Positions 53,585 through 61,672 of a stretch of DNA of 64,000 nucleotides are shown here, in pieces (the stretch's first letter is position 1; each line of letters starts with the position of its first letter). The DNA lies in contig JACRHT010000017.1 of assembly GCA_016217545.1 (NCBI GenBank), positions 620,001-684,000 of the forward strand, in the 5' to 3' direction. Source of the DNA: Opitutia bacterium. GTDB lineage: Bacteria; Verrucomicrobiota; Verrucomicrobiia; Opitutales; Opitutaceae. The notes under the pieces were generated by a model that had not been told where the DNA came from, did not search any database, and worked only from the letters and a program-made list of their open reading frames with translations. Position numbers and translations under genes: made by a program.

Positions 53585-55993
53585 ATGGCCGCCCCGAGCT
53601 CGCCCGCCCGTCTGCCTTGGAGCGCGCGCTGCCTCGTGCTGGCGGCCATCGCCGTCTTCGTCTGGCTCGGCAAGAACACCGACCAGTTCCGCACGAGCTA
53701 CCAATTCCGCGGACAGCAGACGGATTACTACAACCTGCTCGTCGACGGTTTTCAGTCGGGCCACACCTACCTCAACCTCCCGGTCCACCCCGACCGCTTG
53801 AGTCCAGACCCAGCGGTGCGCGAGCGAGCTCCCCGCGCGCTCGATGCCTCGCTCTTCGAAGGGCACTATTATCTGTTCTACGGCGTCGGCCCGGCCGCGC
53901 TTCTCCTCTGGCCCTACTCCGCACTCACCGGCCACGATCTCTCGCTCAACGTCGCGACGGTGGCGTTCACCGCCATCGGCTTCCTGCTCAGCCTCGCTTG
54001 GTATCGGCGCGCCAAGCTCGCTTGGTTTCCCGCCGCGGGCGCGCTCACCGATTGCAGCGCCGTCGTGCTCCTTGCCTTCGGCACCGGCACGCTGTTCCTC
54101 GTGCGGCGATCGATGTTCTACGAGCTGCCGCTCTCGCTCGGCTACGCATGCTTGGCCGGCTTCGCACTTGCGATCACACAGGCGCTGCGCGCTCCGACCC
54201 GTGCGCTCCCTTGGCTCCTGGCGGGCAGCGTGGCCGTCGGCTTGGCTGTGTCGGGCCATCCCAATCTCGTGCTGCTCGCGCCCCTCCTCGCGCTCGTGGC
54301 GTGGTGGGCGTGGCGGGAGGGTCCGCGGACGCGCCAGCGCGGCGTCGCACTCGCCGCCACCACGATCCTGCCCGCCGCCGCCCTCGGCGCGGGTCTCGCG
54401 ATCTACAATTACGTCCGCTTCCGCAGCATCACCGAGTTCGGCTTCAACTACGGAGAAAACGTCTTCTTCACGACCGGCGAGCGCGCCATCGGCCTCGATT
54501 TTCTCTGGCCCAACTTCCGTTGGTATTACCTCAACCCACCGTCGTTCCTGCCCTACTTTCCCTTCACCTACCCGCTCAACGGCAGCTTTCGTCCGCCAGG
54601 CTACCACGGCATCGAGGCGATCCACGGCCAACTCGCCTTCACGCTGTTCGCACTCTGGATCGCCGGCGCATTTTTCGCCGTGCGTGCGAAACTCCCGGTG
54701 CTGCGCGAGGCGCGCCGCCCCGCGATCGTCATCGCCGCTGCGGGGCTAATCTCCGCCGCGTGTCTGATGAGCTTCGGTATCCGTGCGAATCGCTACCTCG
54801 TCGACTTTCAATTTCCCGCCACGCTGCTCGCGATCCTCGCGGTCGGCATGCTGGCGCAAACTCCTGCACCGGGCCTCGGCCGCCTGTGGCGCACCGTCAC
54901 GCTCCTCGGCGCGATCACCGTCGCGGGAGTCAACTTGCTCTGCGCCATCCAGCAATTCGATCACTTCCGCAACACGCGACGCGAAGAGTTCAAACAACTC
55001 AGCACCTGGCTGAACCCCAGTTGGTCGACTTGGCAAACTCTCGGACTCGCGCGTGCCGGCTGGCCCGAGCTCACCGTGCGCTTCGCGCCGACGCAGCACG
55101 CCGTCGTGGAGCCACTGCTGACCACCGGTGTGCCGCTCTACACGGATGCCGTCTACGTCGCGCAGCACCCCAACGGCTACCTCGAATTCATCGCCGACCA
55201 CAACGGCTACGGCGGACCTCGTTCCACCCTCCTCGCCTACGAGCCGAACCGTCCTTACCGGGTGAAGATCGAGATGGGCAGCCTGCTCCCGCCGCTCGAC
55301 GATCCCTTCAACCGGCAATTCGACGCCACCGCCGTGCGCGCGCACAAGAACCGCGTGCGCGTCATCCTCGACGATCAGGTCGTGCTCGACAGCGTGATGA
55401 CCTTCTTCGAAGCCGCGCCGTGGGACCGCCAATTCGGCACCAACTGGAAAACCTACAACGCCTACTCGCCGAAGTTTTCCGGCACCATCGAACGCGTCAC
55501 CTGGCAGCCTCTCAACATGCCACCGATGGCCACGGGCCCCGAAGGCGTGATCCGCATCGCCTTTGAACAACCGGAAGGCTCCCGCGCCCCGCAGCCTCTC
55601 CTCGCGAGTGGCACCACCGGCGCCGGATCGTTGCTGCTGCTTCAGCCGGTGGGCGAGAAACGCTGGCGTCTTGCCGTCGACGAGTGGAGCCGCGGGCTGC
55701 TCGCCGGCCCCGAAATCGATCTGCCCCCCGGCCGCACCCAGCTCGACATCGTGATCGGCCCGCTCGTGCACGGCGCTTCCGGCGCCTTCGCCCGCCAACT
55801 CGTTGTGCTCTCGTCGGACCGCGAGCTGGCCCGCTTCGATCTCAATCTCCACCTCGCCTCGTTCTCTCAGATTACGCTCGGTCTGAACTCGGCCGGTTTC
55901 AGCACCACGCCGGAATTCTTCGACGGTCGCTTCGAACGTCTCGCGCTCACGCCTGCGGAGGCCTCCGCCGCCGTGCGCCGCGCCAACCACTGA
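53585..55993 (+). CDS. GT-C-like membrane protein with two C-terminal lectin-like beta domains
   Basis: 802 residues, starting 6 bases after the epimerase stop. One helix, an acidic loop (KNTDQF and QTDYYNLLVDGFQSG; D33, D47, D54), then about ten helices to about 480. Two beta-rich domains follow: the first with PLLTTGVPLYTDAVYV and ending KFSGTIERV, the second with PLLASGTTGAGSLLLL and ending FFDGRFERL. It is a paralogue of the proteins at 50134 and 61673, with the shared middle motif IYNYVRFRSITEFGF (compare LHNYLRFDSPFEFGM and YNYARFGDPLEFGL). Role in glycosylation outside the membrane is inferred. Confidence 0.72.
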   Translation: MAAPSSPARLPWSARCLVLAAIAVFVWLGKNTDQFRTSYQFRGQQTDYYNLLVDGFQSGHTYLNLPVHPDRLSPDPAVRERAPRALDASLFEGHYYLFYGVGPAALLLWPYSALTGHDLSLNVATVAFTAIGFLLSLAWYRRAKLAWFPAAGALTDCSAVVLLAFGTGTLFLVRRSMFYELPLSLGYACLAGFALAITQALRAPTRALPWLLAGSVAVGLAVSGHPNLVLLAPLLALVAWWAWREGPRTRQRGVALAATTILPAAALGAGLAIYNYVRFRSITEFGFNYGENVFFTTGERAIGLDFLWPNFRWYYLNPPSFLPYFPFTYPLNGSFRPPGYHGIEAIHGQLAFTLFALWIAGAFFAVRAKLPVLREARRPAIVIAAAGLISAACLMSFGIRANRYLVDFQFPATLLAILAVGMLAQTPAPGLGRLWRTVTLLGAITVAGVNLLCAIQQFDHFRNTRREEFKQLSTWLNPSWSTWQTLGLARAGWPELTVRFAPTQHAVVEPLLTTGVPLYTDAVYVAQHPNGYLEFIADHNGYGGPRSTLLAYEPNRPYRVKIEMGSLLPPLDDPFNRQFDATAVRAHKNRVRVILDDQVVLDSVMTFFEAAPWDRQFGTNWKTYNAYSPKFSGTIERVTWQPLNMPPMATGPEGVIRIAFEQPEGSRAPQPLLASGTTGAGSLLLLQPVGEKRWRLAVDEWSRGLLAGPEIDLPPGRTQLDIVIGPLVHGASGAFARQLVVLSSDRELARFDLNLHLASFSQITLGLNSAGFSTTPEFFDGRFERLALTPAEASAAVRRANH

Positions 55994-56073
55994 GCGCCCG
56001 CGCGGGATTGACCCGCTGCGACGGATTCGGAAAACATTTCGCCGGCGCCGCTGGAGCGCGAGCGCTGCACCCC

Positions 56074-57090
56074 ATGCAACTCACCCTCACCGTCCCCGGC
56101 GGCCCTCGCGCCGGTCGCATCGCAGCCTTCGACGAACTCAAGGGCCTCGCGATTCTCCTCGTTGTGCTTTACCATGCCGGAGGCGTTCTCGTCTGGCAGA
56201 ATTTCCTTCACGGCGATCTCGGCGTCGACATCTTCGTGATCCTCAGCGGTGCCGGCCTCGCGCTCGGCAGCCACGGGGACGAACCAGCGGGAAAATTTCT
56301 CGCGCGCCGGCTGCGCCGCATTGCTCCCGCTTATTGGATCGTGCTCGCCGCCTACGCCGTCGCAAATGCGGTGGTCCTCGAACAACCGGCTTCCCCGATC
56401 AACCTCGCCTTGCACGCGCTCGGTGTCCACGCGTGGTTTGGCGACGGTCTCGGCCTCTCCGTGAACGATTCGTTCTGGTTCATCACGCTCATCGTCTCCC
56501 TCTACCTGCTCTACTTGTGGTTCCGTCGCCTGCGTTCCAGCGAGTCGCTGCTGCTGGCCGGCGCGCTCGTCGCGGTGGCGGTTTCGTTCGCCTTCTTCTT
56601 CTCCGGACAATCCGCGATGTTCGCGCATCTGGGCCTCCGTCTGCCCGGCTTCGTGCTCGGCATCCTGCTCGGTCGCCTGCTGCGCGACGGACGACTCACG
56701 CTCGATGCCAACGCCACCCTCGGCGCCGCGTTTTTCATCCTCGTCTACGTGCCCTACACGCAGGGCATCGTGTTTCACACCGCGGTGGCGGGGCTCGCCC
56801 TAATTGCCGCCTACACGCTCTGGCTGCGTCCCGCCCTGCCCGCAAGTGCGGCCGCGCCCGTGCAGCGCACGCTCGCCTTCCTCGGCGCCCATTCGCTCGA
56901 AATTTTCCTGATCCACCAACCGCTGCTCCGCGACTACAATACAATCCTGCAAATTCGCTGGTTTCACGTCAGCCAACCCACACCGCCCACGCTCGCGCTG
57001 GGCATGGTCGTCGCCCTCGTGGTCACATTGCTGCTTTCGGTCGAGCTGAAGCGCCTCCTCGACCGCCTCTTCGCGCCTCGCGCGCAGTGA
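56074..57090 (+). CDS. Acyltransferase family 3 membrane protein
   Basis: 338 residues from the ATG at 56074. The family start AFDELKGLAILLVVLYHAGG holds the conserved histidine (about residue 31), followed by LGVDIFVILSGAGLAL and FLARRLRRIAPAYWI with the conserved arginines; ten or so membrane helices; late GAHSLEIFLIHQPL, also a family hallmark. It probably O-acetylates a sugar of the polysaccharide using a cytoplasmic acyl-CoA. Full length, unlike the related gene cut off at the left edge of the window. Confidence 0.88.
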   Translation: MQLTLTVPGGPRAGRIAAFDELKGLAILLVVLYHAGGVLVWQNFLHGDLGVDIFVILSGAGLALGSHGDEPAGKFLARRLRRIAPAYWIVLAAYAVANAVVLEQPASPINLALHALGVHAWFGDGLGLSVNDSFWFITLIVSLYLLYLWFRRLRSSESLLLAGALVAVAVSFAFFFSGQSAMFAHLGLRLPGFVLGILLGRLLRDGRLTLDANATLGAAFFILVYVPYTQGIVFHTAVAGLALIAAYTLWLRPALPASAAAPVQRTLAFLGAHSLEIFLIHQPLLRDYNTILQIRWFHVSQPTPPTLALGMVVALVVTLLLSVELKRLLDRLFAPRAQ

Positions 57091-57133
57091 GTTTCAATTC
57101 GCCAACCGCCCGAGCTTGGCCTTCGCTACCGGC

Positions 57134-57646
57134 ATGAAGTGGCTCATCGCGATCGTCGGCGCCGCCCTCGTGGGCTGGTTCATCTGGTTTCAGGTCAACA
57201 CGACGAAAATCTCCTACGTCAACGGCCTCGCGCCCTACGATGTCGTCCCCGGACGCGAATACATCCTCCAGCAGGATTGCTTCGTCTTCGCCGATCGCGA
57301 GCACCCCACCAGCGGCTTCCCTCTCCTCGGCACGAATCACCGCGACGCCCGCACGCGCGTCGCTGCCCTGCCCGAGACCGCCACCGCCACTGCGCGCGGC
57401 AGAGAACAGTCCGGCGTCCGCATCCTCGATGTCATCCCGCGCGGCACGCGTTTCCTCATCACCTCCGTGCGGCGCGAGCAAAGCCGCCGCGCCGGCACGG
57501 TGATCAGCTACGAGGCCAAGTTCACCGACAACGTCGAGCGGGCCTACCAGAAGGTCGATCTTCGTCCCATTCTCCTGCCGGTCGCGCACCAAGGCGACGT
57601 GCCCGAGATCGACACCACCATCGCCGCCCCATGGGTGAAACGCTGA
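57134..57646 (+). CDS. Small membrane-anchored hypothetical protein
   Basis: 170 residues from the ATG at 57134; one N-terminal helix (MKWLIAIVGAALVGWFIWF) and a soluble domain with beta strands (YDVVPGREYILQQDCFVF, SGVRILDVIPRGTRFLITSV, VISYEAKFTDNVERAYQKVDLRPILL). The repeated short strands look like a small SH3-like or barrel domain facing the periplasm. No known family was recognised. Its 3' end overlaps the start of the next membrane protein by 16 bases, so the two are probably used together. Confidence 0.65.
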   Translation: MKWLIAIVGAALVGWFIWFQVNTTKISYVNGLAPYDVVPGREYILQQDCFVFADREHPTSGFPLLGTNHRDARTRVAALPETATATARGREQSGVRILDVIPRGTRFLITSVRREQSRRAGTVISYEAKFTDNVERAYQKVDLRPILLPVAHQGDVPEIDTTIAAPWVKR

Positions 57647-59289
57647 ACGCCGCGCCCGCCCGCGTCCGCCTGTGGCTGGTCGGGCTGCTCGTCGCCGGCG
57701 CCTTGCTGGGAGAATTCCTCGCGTTCGATCGCGCCACCTCGCAGCACCACGCGTGGGTCTACCCGCGCTGGAACGACCAGATCCAATACCTCACCGAAGC
57801 CTACACCGGTTACGAACACCTGCGCGAAGTCGGTGTCGCGCGCGGCCTGTGGGACGCGCTCGTCAACCCGTCTGCCCAAGGCACGCTTCATGACTTCGGC
57901 GCGATCACCATTTTCCTCTTCGCCGGCCCGTCGCGCAGCGCCGCACTCGCCTTGAACATGCTGGCGTTCGTCGCGTGGCAAGCTGCCCTTGCGCTCGCCG
58001 TGTGGCGTCGTTCGCGCTCGCTCGCGTTCACGGTGCTCGCCGCCGCACTGCCGCTCGCGCTGGCGGGACCGTGGCTCGTGCGACCGGGCACCGCGATCGA
58101 CTTCCGCCTCGACCATCTCGCGGTGTGCGCCTTTGGCGTGCTCAGCGCGGCGCTGCTAGCGAGCGACGGCTTCCGTTCGCGCCGCGGGTCGCTCGCCTTC
58201 GGCGCCGCCTGCGCGCTGGCCCTGCTCACGCGGTTTCTTACGGGCACGTATCTCGTGCTCGTCTTCGTCGGGCTGTTCGTCTGGCTGGTGCGCCAGCCGG
58301 ATCGCCGCACGCGGCTCGCCCATCTGCTCTTCTCCGCCGCCCTCGCAGCCGCGCTCGCCGCACCGATCTTCTGGATCAACCGCGACTGGGTCTGGAACTA
58401 CTACGTCGTCGGCCACTTCATCGGCCCCGAAAGCGCGCTGCGCTCGCCGCACCTCGGTCTCCTTGATTCCGTGCGGTTCGTCTTCGGCCATTGGGCGGAC
58501 TGGCACGCGCGCGCCAGCTTCGGTCTCGCCGCGCTGGGACTCGCGGCTTTCGCCGCCGCGGTGCGCCTGCTGCCGCGCAAAGCCGACGCCGCGCCCGCCG
58601 CCATCGCGCGCGAGTGGCTCGGGCTGGGTGCCCTCCTCTTCTTCGCGCCCGCGGTCGTGCTCGTTTTCCATTCTCAAAAATCGGAAGTCGTGCTCGGCAT
58701 CCTGAACCCCGGTGCCGTGCTCGCACTGCTCGGTCTCGTGCGCTGGGCCGCCCCCGGCCCGCGCGCGCTGGCGGTCGCAGCGGGGGCCGCGCTGCTGTTT
58801 GGCGGCACCTCATTCATGCTCGCGCTGCGCGCCGGCGCCAACGATCCCGGCTTCGCCGCCGACGCACGCCGCGCGGCCACCATCGCCGACCAGCTCTACG
58901 AGGCCTCGCGCTGCGCCGGCCTCAATCGCCCCAATATCGCCACCGACGAAATCACCGATTACCTCGACGCACAGATCCTCCGCGTCGTCTGCTACGAGCG
59001 CCACCGCCGCTGGGTGCAGTTTGAAATGAAACTCCCGACTGGTATCGCCGCCGAGGCCGACGACGTCATCGTGCGACGCCTGCGCGAGAGCGATTTCGTC
59101 TTTCTGACCGAGAGCGGATCGCGCAGCCAATGGCCTTACGACGAGCAGATGCGACGCCTGCACCCGCAACTCACGGTGATCGCCGCGCGCGAGCTGGAAC
59201 GCGCGGCCGACTACGAACTCTTCGGTCGCAAGGTCGTGCTCTACTGTCGCCGCGGCATCACGCTCGCCGCCCCGGCACAACAGCGTTGA
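57631..59289 (+). CDS. GT-C/PMT-like integral membrane protein
   Basis: 552 residues from the ATG at 57631, inside the end of the preceding gene. About ten hydrophobic segments; the first loop has YPRWNDQIQYLTEAYTGYEHL with an acidic residue at 49, as in GT-C enzymes. Further marks: RLDHLAVCAFGVLSA, TRFLTGTYLVLVFVGL, and FHSQKSEVVLGILNPG. The last 130 residues (after about 420) are soluble, with a cysteine pair (SRCAGLN and RVVCYERH) and end FGRKVVLYCRRG. It lacks the lectin-like domains of its neighbours. Probable glycosyltransferase using a lipid-linked donor (inference). Confidence 0.68.
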   Translation: MGETLNAAPARVRLWLVGLLVAGALLGEFLAFDRATSQHHAWVYPRWNDQIQYLTEAYTGYEHLREVGVARGLWDALVNPSAQGTLHDFGAITIFLFAGPSRSAALALNMLAFVAWQAALALAVWRRSRSLAFTVLAAALPLALAGPWLVRPGTAIDFRLDHLAVCAFGVLSAALLASDGFRSRRGSLAFGAACALALLTRFLTGTYLVLVFVGLFVWLVRQPDRRTRLAHLLFSAALAAALAAPIFWINRDWVWNYYVVGHFIGPESALRSPHLGLLDSVRFVFGHWADWHARASFGLAALGLAAFAAAVRLLPRKADAAPAAIAREWLGLGALLFFAPAVVLVFHSQKSEVVLGILNPGAVLALLGLVRWAAPGPRALAVAAGAALLFGGTSFMLALRAGANDPGFAADARRAATIADQLYEASRCAGLNRPNIATDEITDYLDAQILRVVCYERHRRWVQFEMKLPTGIAAEADDVIVRRLRESDFVFLTESGSRSQWPYDEQMRRLHPQLTVIAARELERAADYELFGRKVVLYCRRGITLAAPAQQR

Positions 59290-59323
59290 GCACGCGGCGC
59301 GGTTCGCCTCCAATTTTCCTCCC

Positions 59324-60136
59324 ATGAAAATCCTTCTCACGGGCTCCAGCTCCGGCATAGGCCGCGCTCTCGCCGAGCGCCTCGTCCAGCACGGCCACGA
59401 AGTCTGGGGCCTCGCCCGCTCGGCGCAGGAATCGATCGGGCCGAAGTTCCATGCCATCCGCTGCGACGTGGGCGAGTGGGCCCAGGTCGAGCGCGCGTGC
59501 GCCGAGGTGCACGCGCAGACCGCCTCGCTCGATGCCGTCATCGCCTGCGCGGGCGTGCAGGGCGAGATCGGCCCGGCGCTCAGCGCCGACCCGCTCGGGT
59601 GGAGCGCCACCGTGCGCGCGAATCTCGACGGCACGTTCTACACGCTGCGCGCCAGCCAGCCGCTCCTCGCCCGCACCGCGCGCCGCGCCAAAGTCGTGTG
59701 CTTCTCCGGCGGCGGCGCCACGAAGTCACGTCTCAATTTCTCCGCCTACGGCGTGGCCAAAACCGGCGTCGTCCGCCTGGTCGAAACCATCGCCGAGGAA
59801 ATGCGCGGCCAGCCCTACGACATCAACGCCATCGCGCCGGGCGCCATCAACACTCGCCTCACCGACGAGGTCATCGCCAAGGGCCCCGCGATCGTCGGCG
59901 CGGCCGAATACGCCGCGGCGCTGAAGCAGAAGCAAACCGGCGGATCCTCGCTCGCCCGCGCGCTCGATCTCGTCGAATACCTGCTCTCCGAACAATCCGA
60001 CGGCATCACCGGCCGCCTGCTCAGCGCACCATGGGACCCTTGGGAGACGCTGCACACGAAGGCCGTGGAACTCGCCGCGTCGGACATCTACACCTTGCGC
60101 CGCATCGTGCCGGAAGAGCGCGGCAAGAAGTTCTGA
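59324..60136 (+). CDS. SDR-family oxidoreductase
   Basis: 270 residues. Classical SDR: LLTGSSSGIGRALAERL, AVIACAGVQGEIGP, FSGGGATKSRLNFSAYGVAKTGVVRL with the catalytic tyrosine and lysine, and APGAINTRLTDEV. A serine in the strand before the active site is in VCFSGGG. C-terminal ITGRLLSAPWDPWETL is the usual closing loop. Last gene of the plus-strand arm; its stop lies 4 bases from that of the convergent oxidoreductase. Substrate likely a sugar or sugar nucleotide, by context only. Confidence 0.85.
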   Translation: MKILLTGSSSGIGRALAERLVQHGHEVWGLARSAQESIGPKFHAIRCDVGEWAQVERACAEVHAQTASLDAVIACAGVQGEIGPALSADPLGWSATVRANLDGTFYTLRASQPLLARTARRAKVVCFSGGGATKSRLNFSAYGVAKTGVVRLVETIAEEMRGQPYDINAIAPGAINTRLTDEVIAKGPAIVGAAEYAAALKQKQTGGSSLARALDLVEYLLSEQSDGITGRLLSAPWDPWETLHTKAVELAASDIYTLRRIVPEERGKKF

Positions 60137-60140
60137 GGCG

Positions 60141-61619
60141 TCATTCGCCCACGCGCCGCGGCACCGCGCGACCCGCATTGCCGTCTTCACCCGAGCGGAC
60201 TTCCTCGTGGTATTCCGCGTCGGTGTTGACGTTCCAGAGATTGAACGCGCCACCCTCGAGATTTTTCACGGCCAGCATCGCCGTCATCATCGAGTGGTCC
60301 TGGTTGTTGTATTTGTGCATGCCGTTGCGGCCGATCACCTGCAGGTTGGAAAACGGCGCGAGCGCAGCGCGGATCGCGTCGACGTTCGCCTGATAGCCAG
60401 GATCGTAAACCGGGTAAGCCTTCTCCACGCGCACCACACTGCCCTCGCGCACCTGCGCGGCGCGAGCGAGGCCGAGTTGCTCGAGTTCGCGTGTGCCGAG
60501 CGCAATGAGGTCGGCATCGCTCATCGACCACAGGCCGTCGCCCTCGAAACAGAAATACTCCAACCCGAGGCACGTCGTGCCTGCCCGACCGATCATCGCC
60601 TCGCTCCAGTTCTTGAAATTCTGGATGCGCCCCAGCTTCACGCCCGGTTCATGGATGTAGATCCAGTTGTCCGGAAACGGATTCTCGCCCTCAACCACGA
60701 GCGCCACGGTGAGAAAATCGCGATAGCTCAACGCCCGCGCCACCTGCTGCGCCGCGGCCGGCAGCGGCGGATCGAACGCCAGCGCGGTTTCGCGCAGTGG
60801 CATCGAGAGGATGAACGCGTCGGCCTCGAACGTCTCCCGCCCGCCGTCCGCGCGCACCGCCTCGAGCGCGGTGACGCGCCCGTTCGCGTGGCGAATGCGC
60901 TCCACGCGCCAGCCGAGCCGCACCTCGCCGCCGAGCGCGCGGATGTCGGCCGCCGTCTTTTCCCACATCTGCCCCGGACCGAAGCGCGGGTAGTCGAAGG
61001 TGTCGATGAGCGTCTTGATGACCTCGCCGGACTTCTTCGGCGCACCACGGAAAGCGTTCAGGATCGCGCGCGAGAGCGAGAGGCCCTTGATGCGCTGCGC
61101 GGCCCAGTCGGCGCTCAACTGGCTGGTCGGGATGCCCCAGACTTTCTCCGTGTAGGTTTTGAAGAAAATATTGAAGAGTCGCCGGCCAAAGCGATTCGAG
61201 ACCCAGTCCTCGAACGACACCTCAGGTTCGCGCGGGAACACCCGCGCCCAAGCGTAGCTGACCACGCACGCCATACTCGTGAAGACGCCAAGATTCGAGA
61301 GCGCGTTCCACGGCCGCAGCGGGTAATCGAAATAACGCCCGCGATAGTAGATGCGCGACATGCGCTGCACCTGGATGAAATCGTCCGGCAGCCGCTCTTT
61401 CCACCAGCGAGTGACCTCCGGCGACTTGCTGAAGAACCGGTGTCCGCCGATGTCGAAGCGATACCCGCCGCTGCGCACCGTGCGCGAAATGCCGCCGACA
61501 TACTCCGGATCCTTCTCGAGCACGACCGCGCTCCAACCCTCCCTCTGCGCTTCGTAGGCAGCGGTGAGGCCGGCCGGGCCGGCGCCTACGACCAGAACAC
61601 GACGGGGGGACTTCAGCAT
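60141..61619 (-). CDS. FAD/NAD-binding oxidoreductase, UDP-galactopyranose-mutase-like
   Basis: 492 residues from the ATG at 61619 (MLKSPRRVLVVG); a TTG at 61676 overlapping the previous stop (TTGA) would add 19 residues. N-terminal FAD-binding loop VVGAGPAGLTAAYEA, then VLEKDPEYVGGISRTV and FDIGGHRFFSKS, the signature of the amine-oxidase/UGM-like group. The middle has YFDYPLRPWNALS, TEKVWGIP and the C-terminal GRNGMHKYNNQDHSMMTAML second FAD contact. Members stand in polysaccharide loci beside GtrB- or GT-C-type genes, but their reaction is not settled. True UGM is shorter (about 380 residues), so a ring-contracting mutase role is possible but unproven. Confidence 0.8.
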   Translation of the reverse strand: MLKSPRRVLVVGAGPAGLTAAYEAQREGWSAVVLEKDPEYVGGISRTVRSGGYRFDIGGHRFFSKSPEVTRWWKERLPDDFIQVQRMSRIYYRGRYFDYPLRPWNALSNLGVFTSMACVVSYAWARVFPREPEVSFEDWVSNRFGRRLFNIFFKTYTEKVWGIPTSQLSADWAAQRIKGLSLSRAILNAFRGAPKKSGEVIKTLIDTFDYPRFGPGQMWEKTAADIRALGGEVRLGWRVERIRHANGRVTALEAVRADGGRETFEADAFILSMPLRETALAFDPPLPAAAQQVARALSYRDFLTVALVVEGENPFPDNWIYIHEPGVKLGRIQNFKNWSEAMIGRAGTTCLGLEYFCFEGDGLWSMSDADLIALGTRELEQLGLARAAQVREGSVVRVEKAYPVYDPGYQANVDAIRAALAPFSNLQVIGRNGMHKYNNQDHSMMTAMLAVKNLEGGAFNLWNVNTDAEYHEEVRSGEDGNAGRAVPRRVGE

Positions 61620-61672
61620 GGAAAGGTCCGAGCGAAAGGAGCGCTCCGGAGCTACGCAACCAATTCCTTCGG

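Noticed and set aside
52544-54631. Open frame of 695 codons on the minus strand over the epimerase and a membrane gene
   Set aside because: It covers the complete SDR motifs of the gene on the other strand and has shadow composition.
53377-55566. Plus-strand open frame of 729 codons rich in Arg, His and Pro
   Set aside because: Wrong frame over the end of the epimerase and the 802-residue membrane protein; no domain-like pattern.
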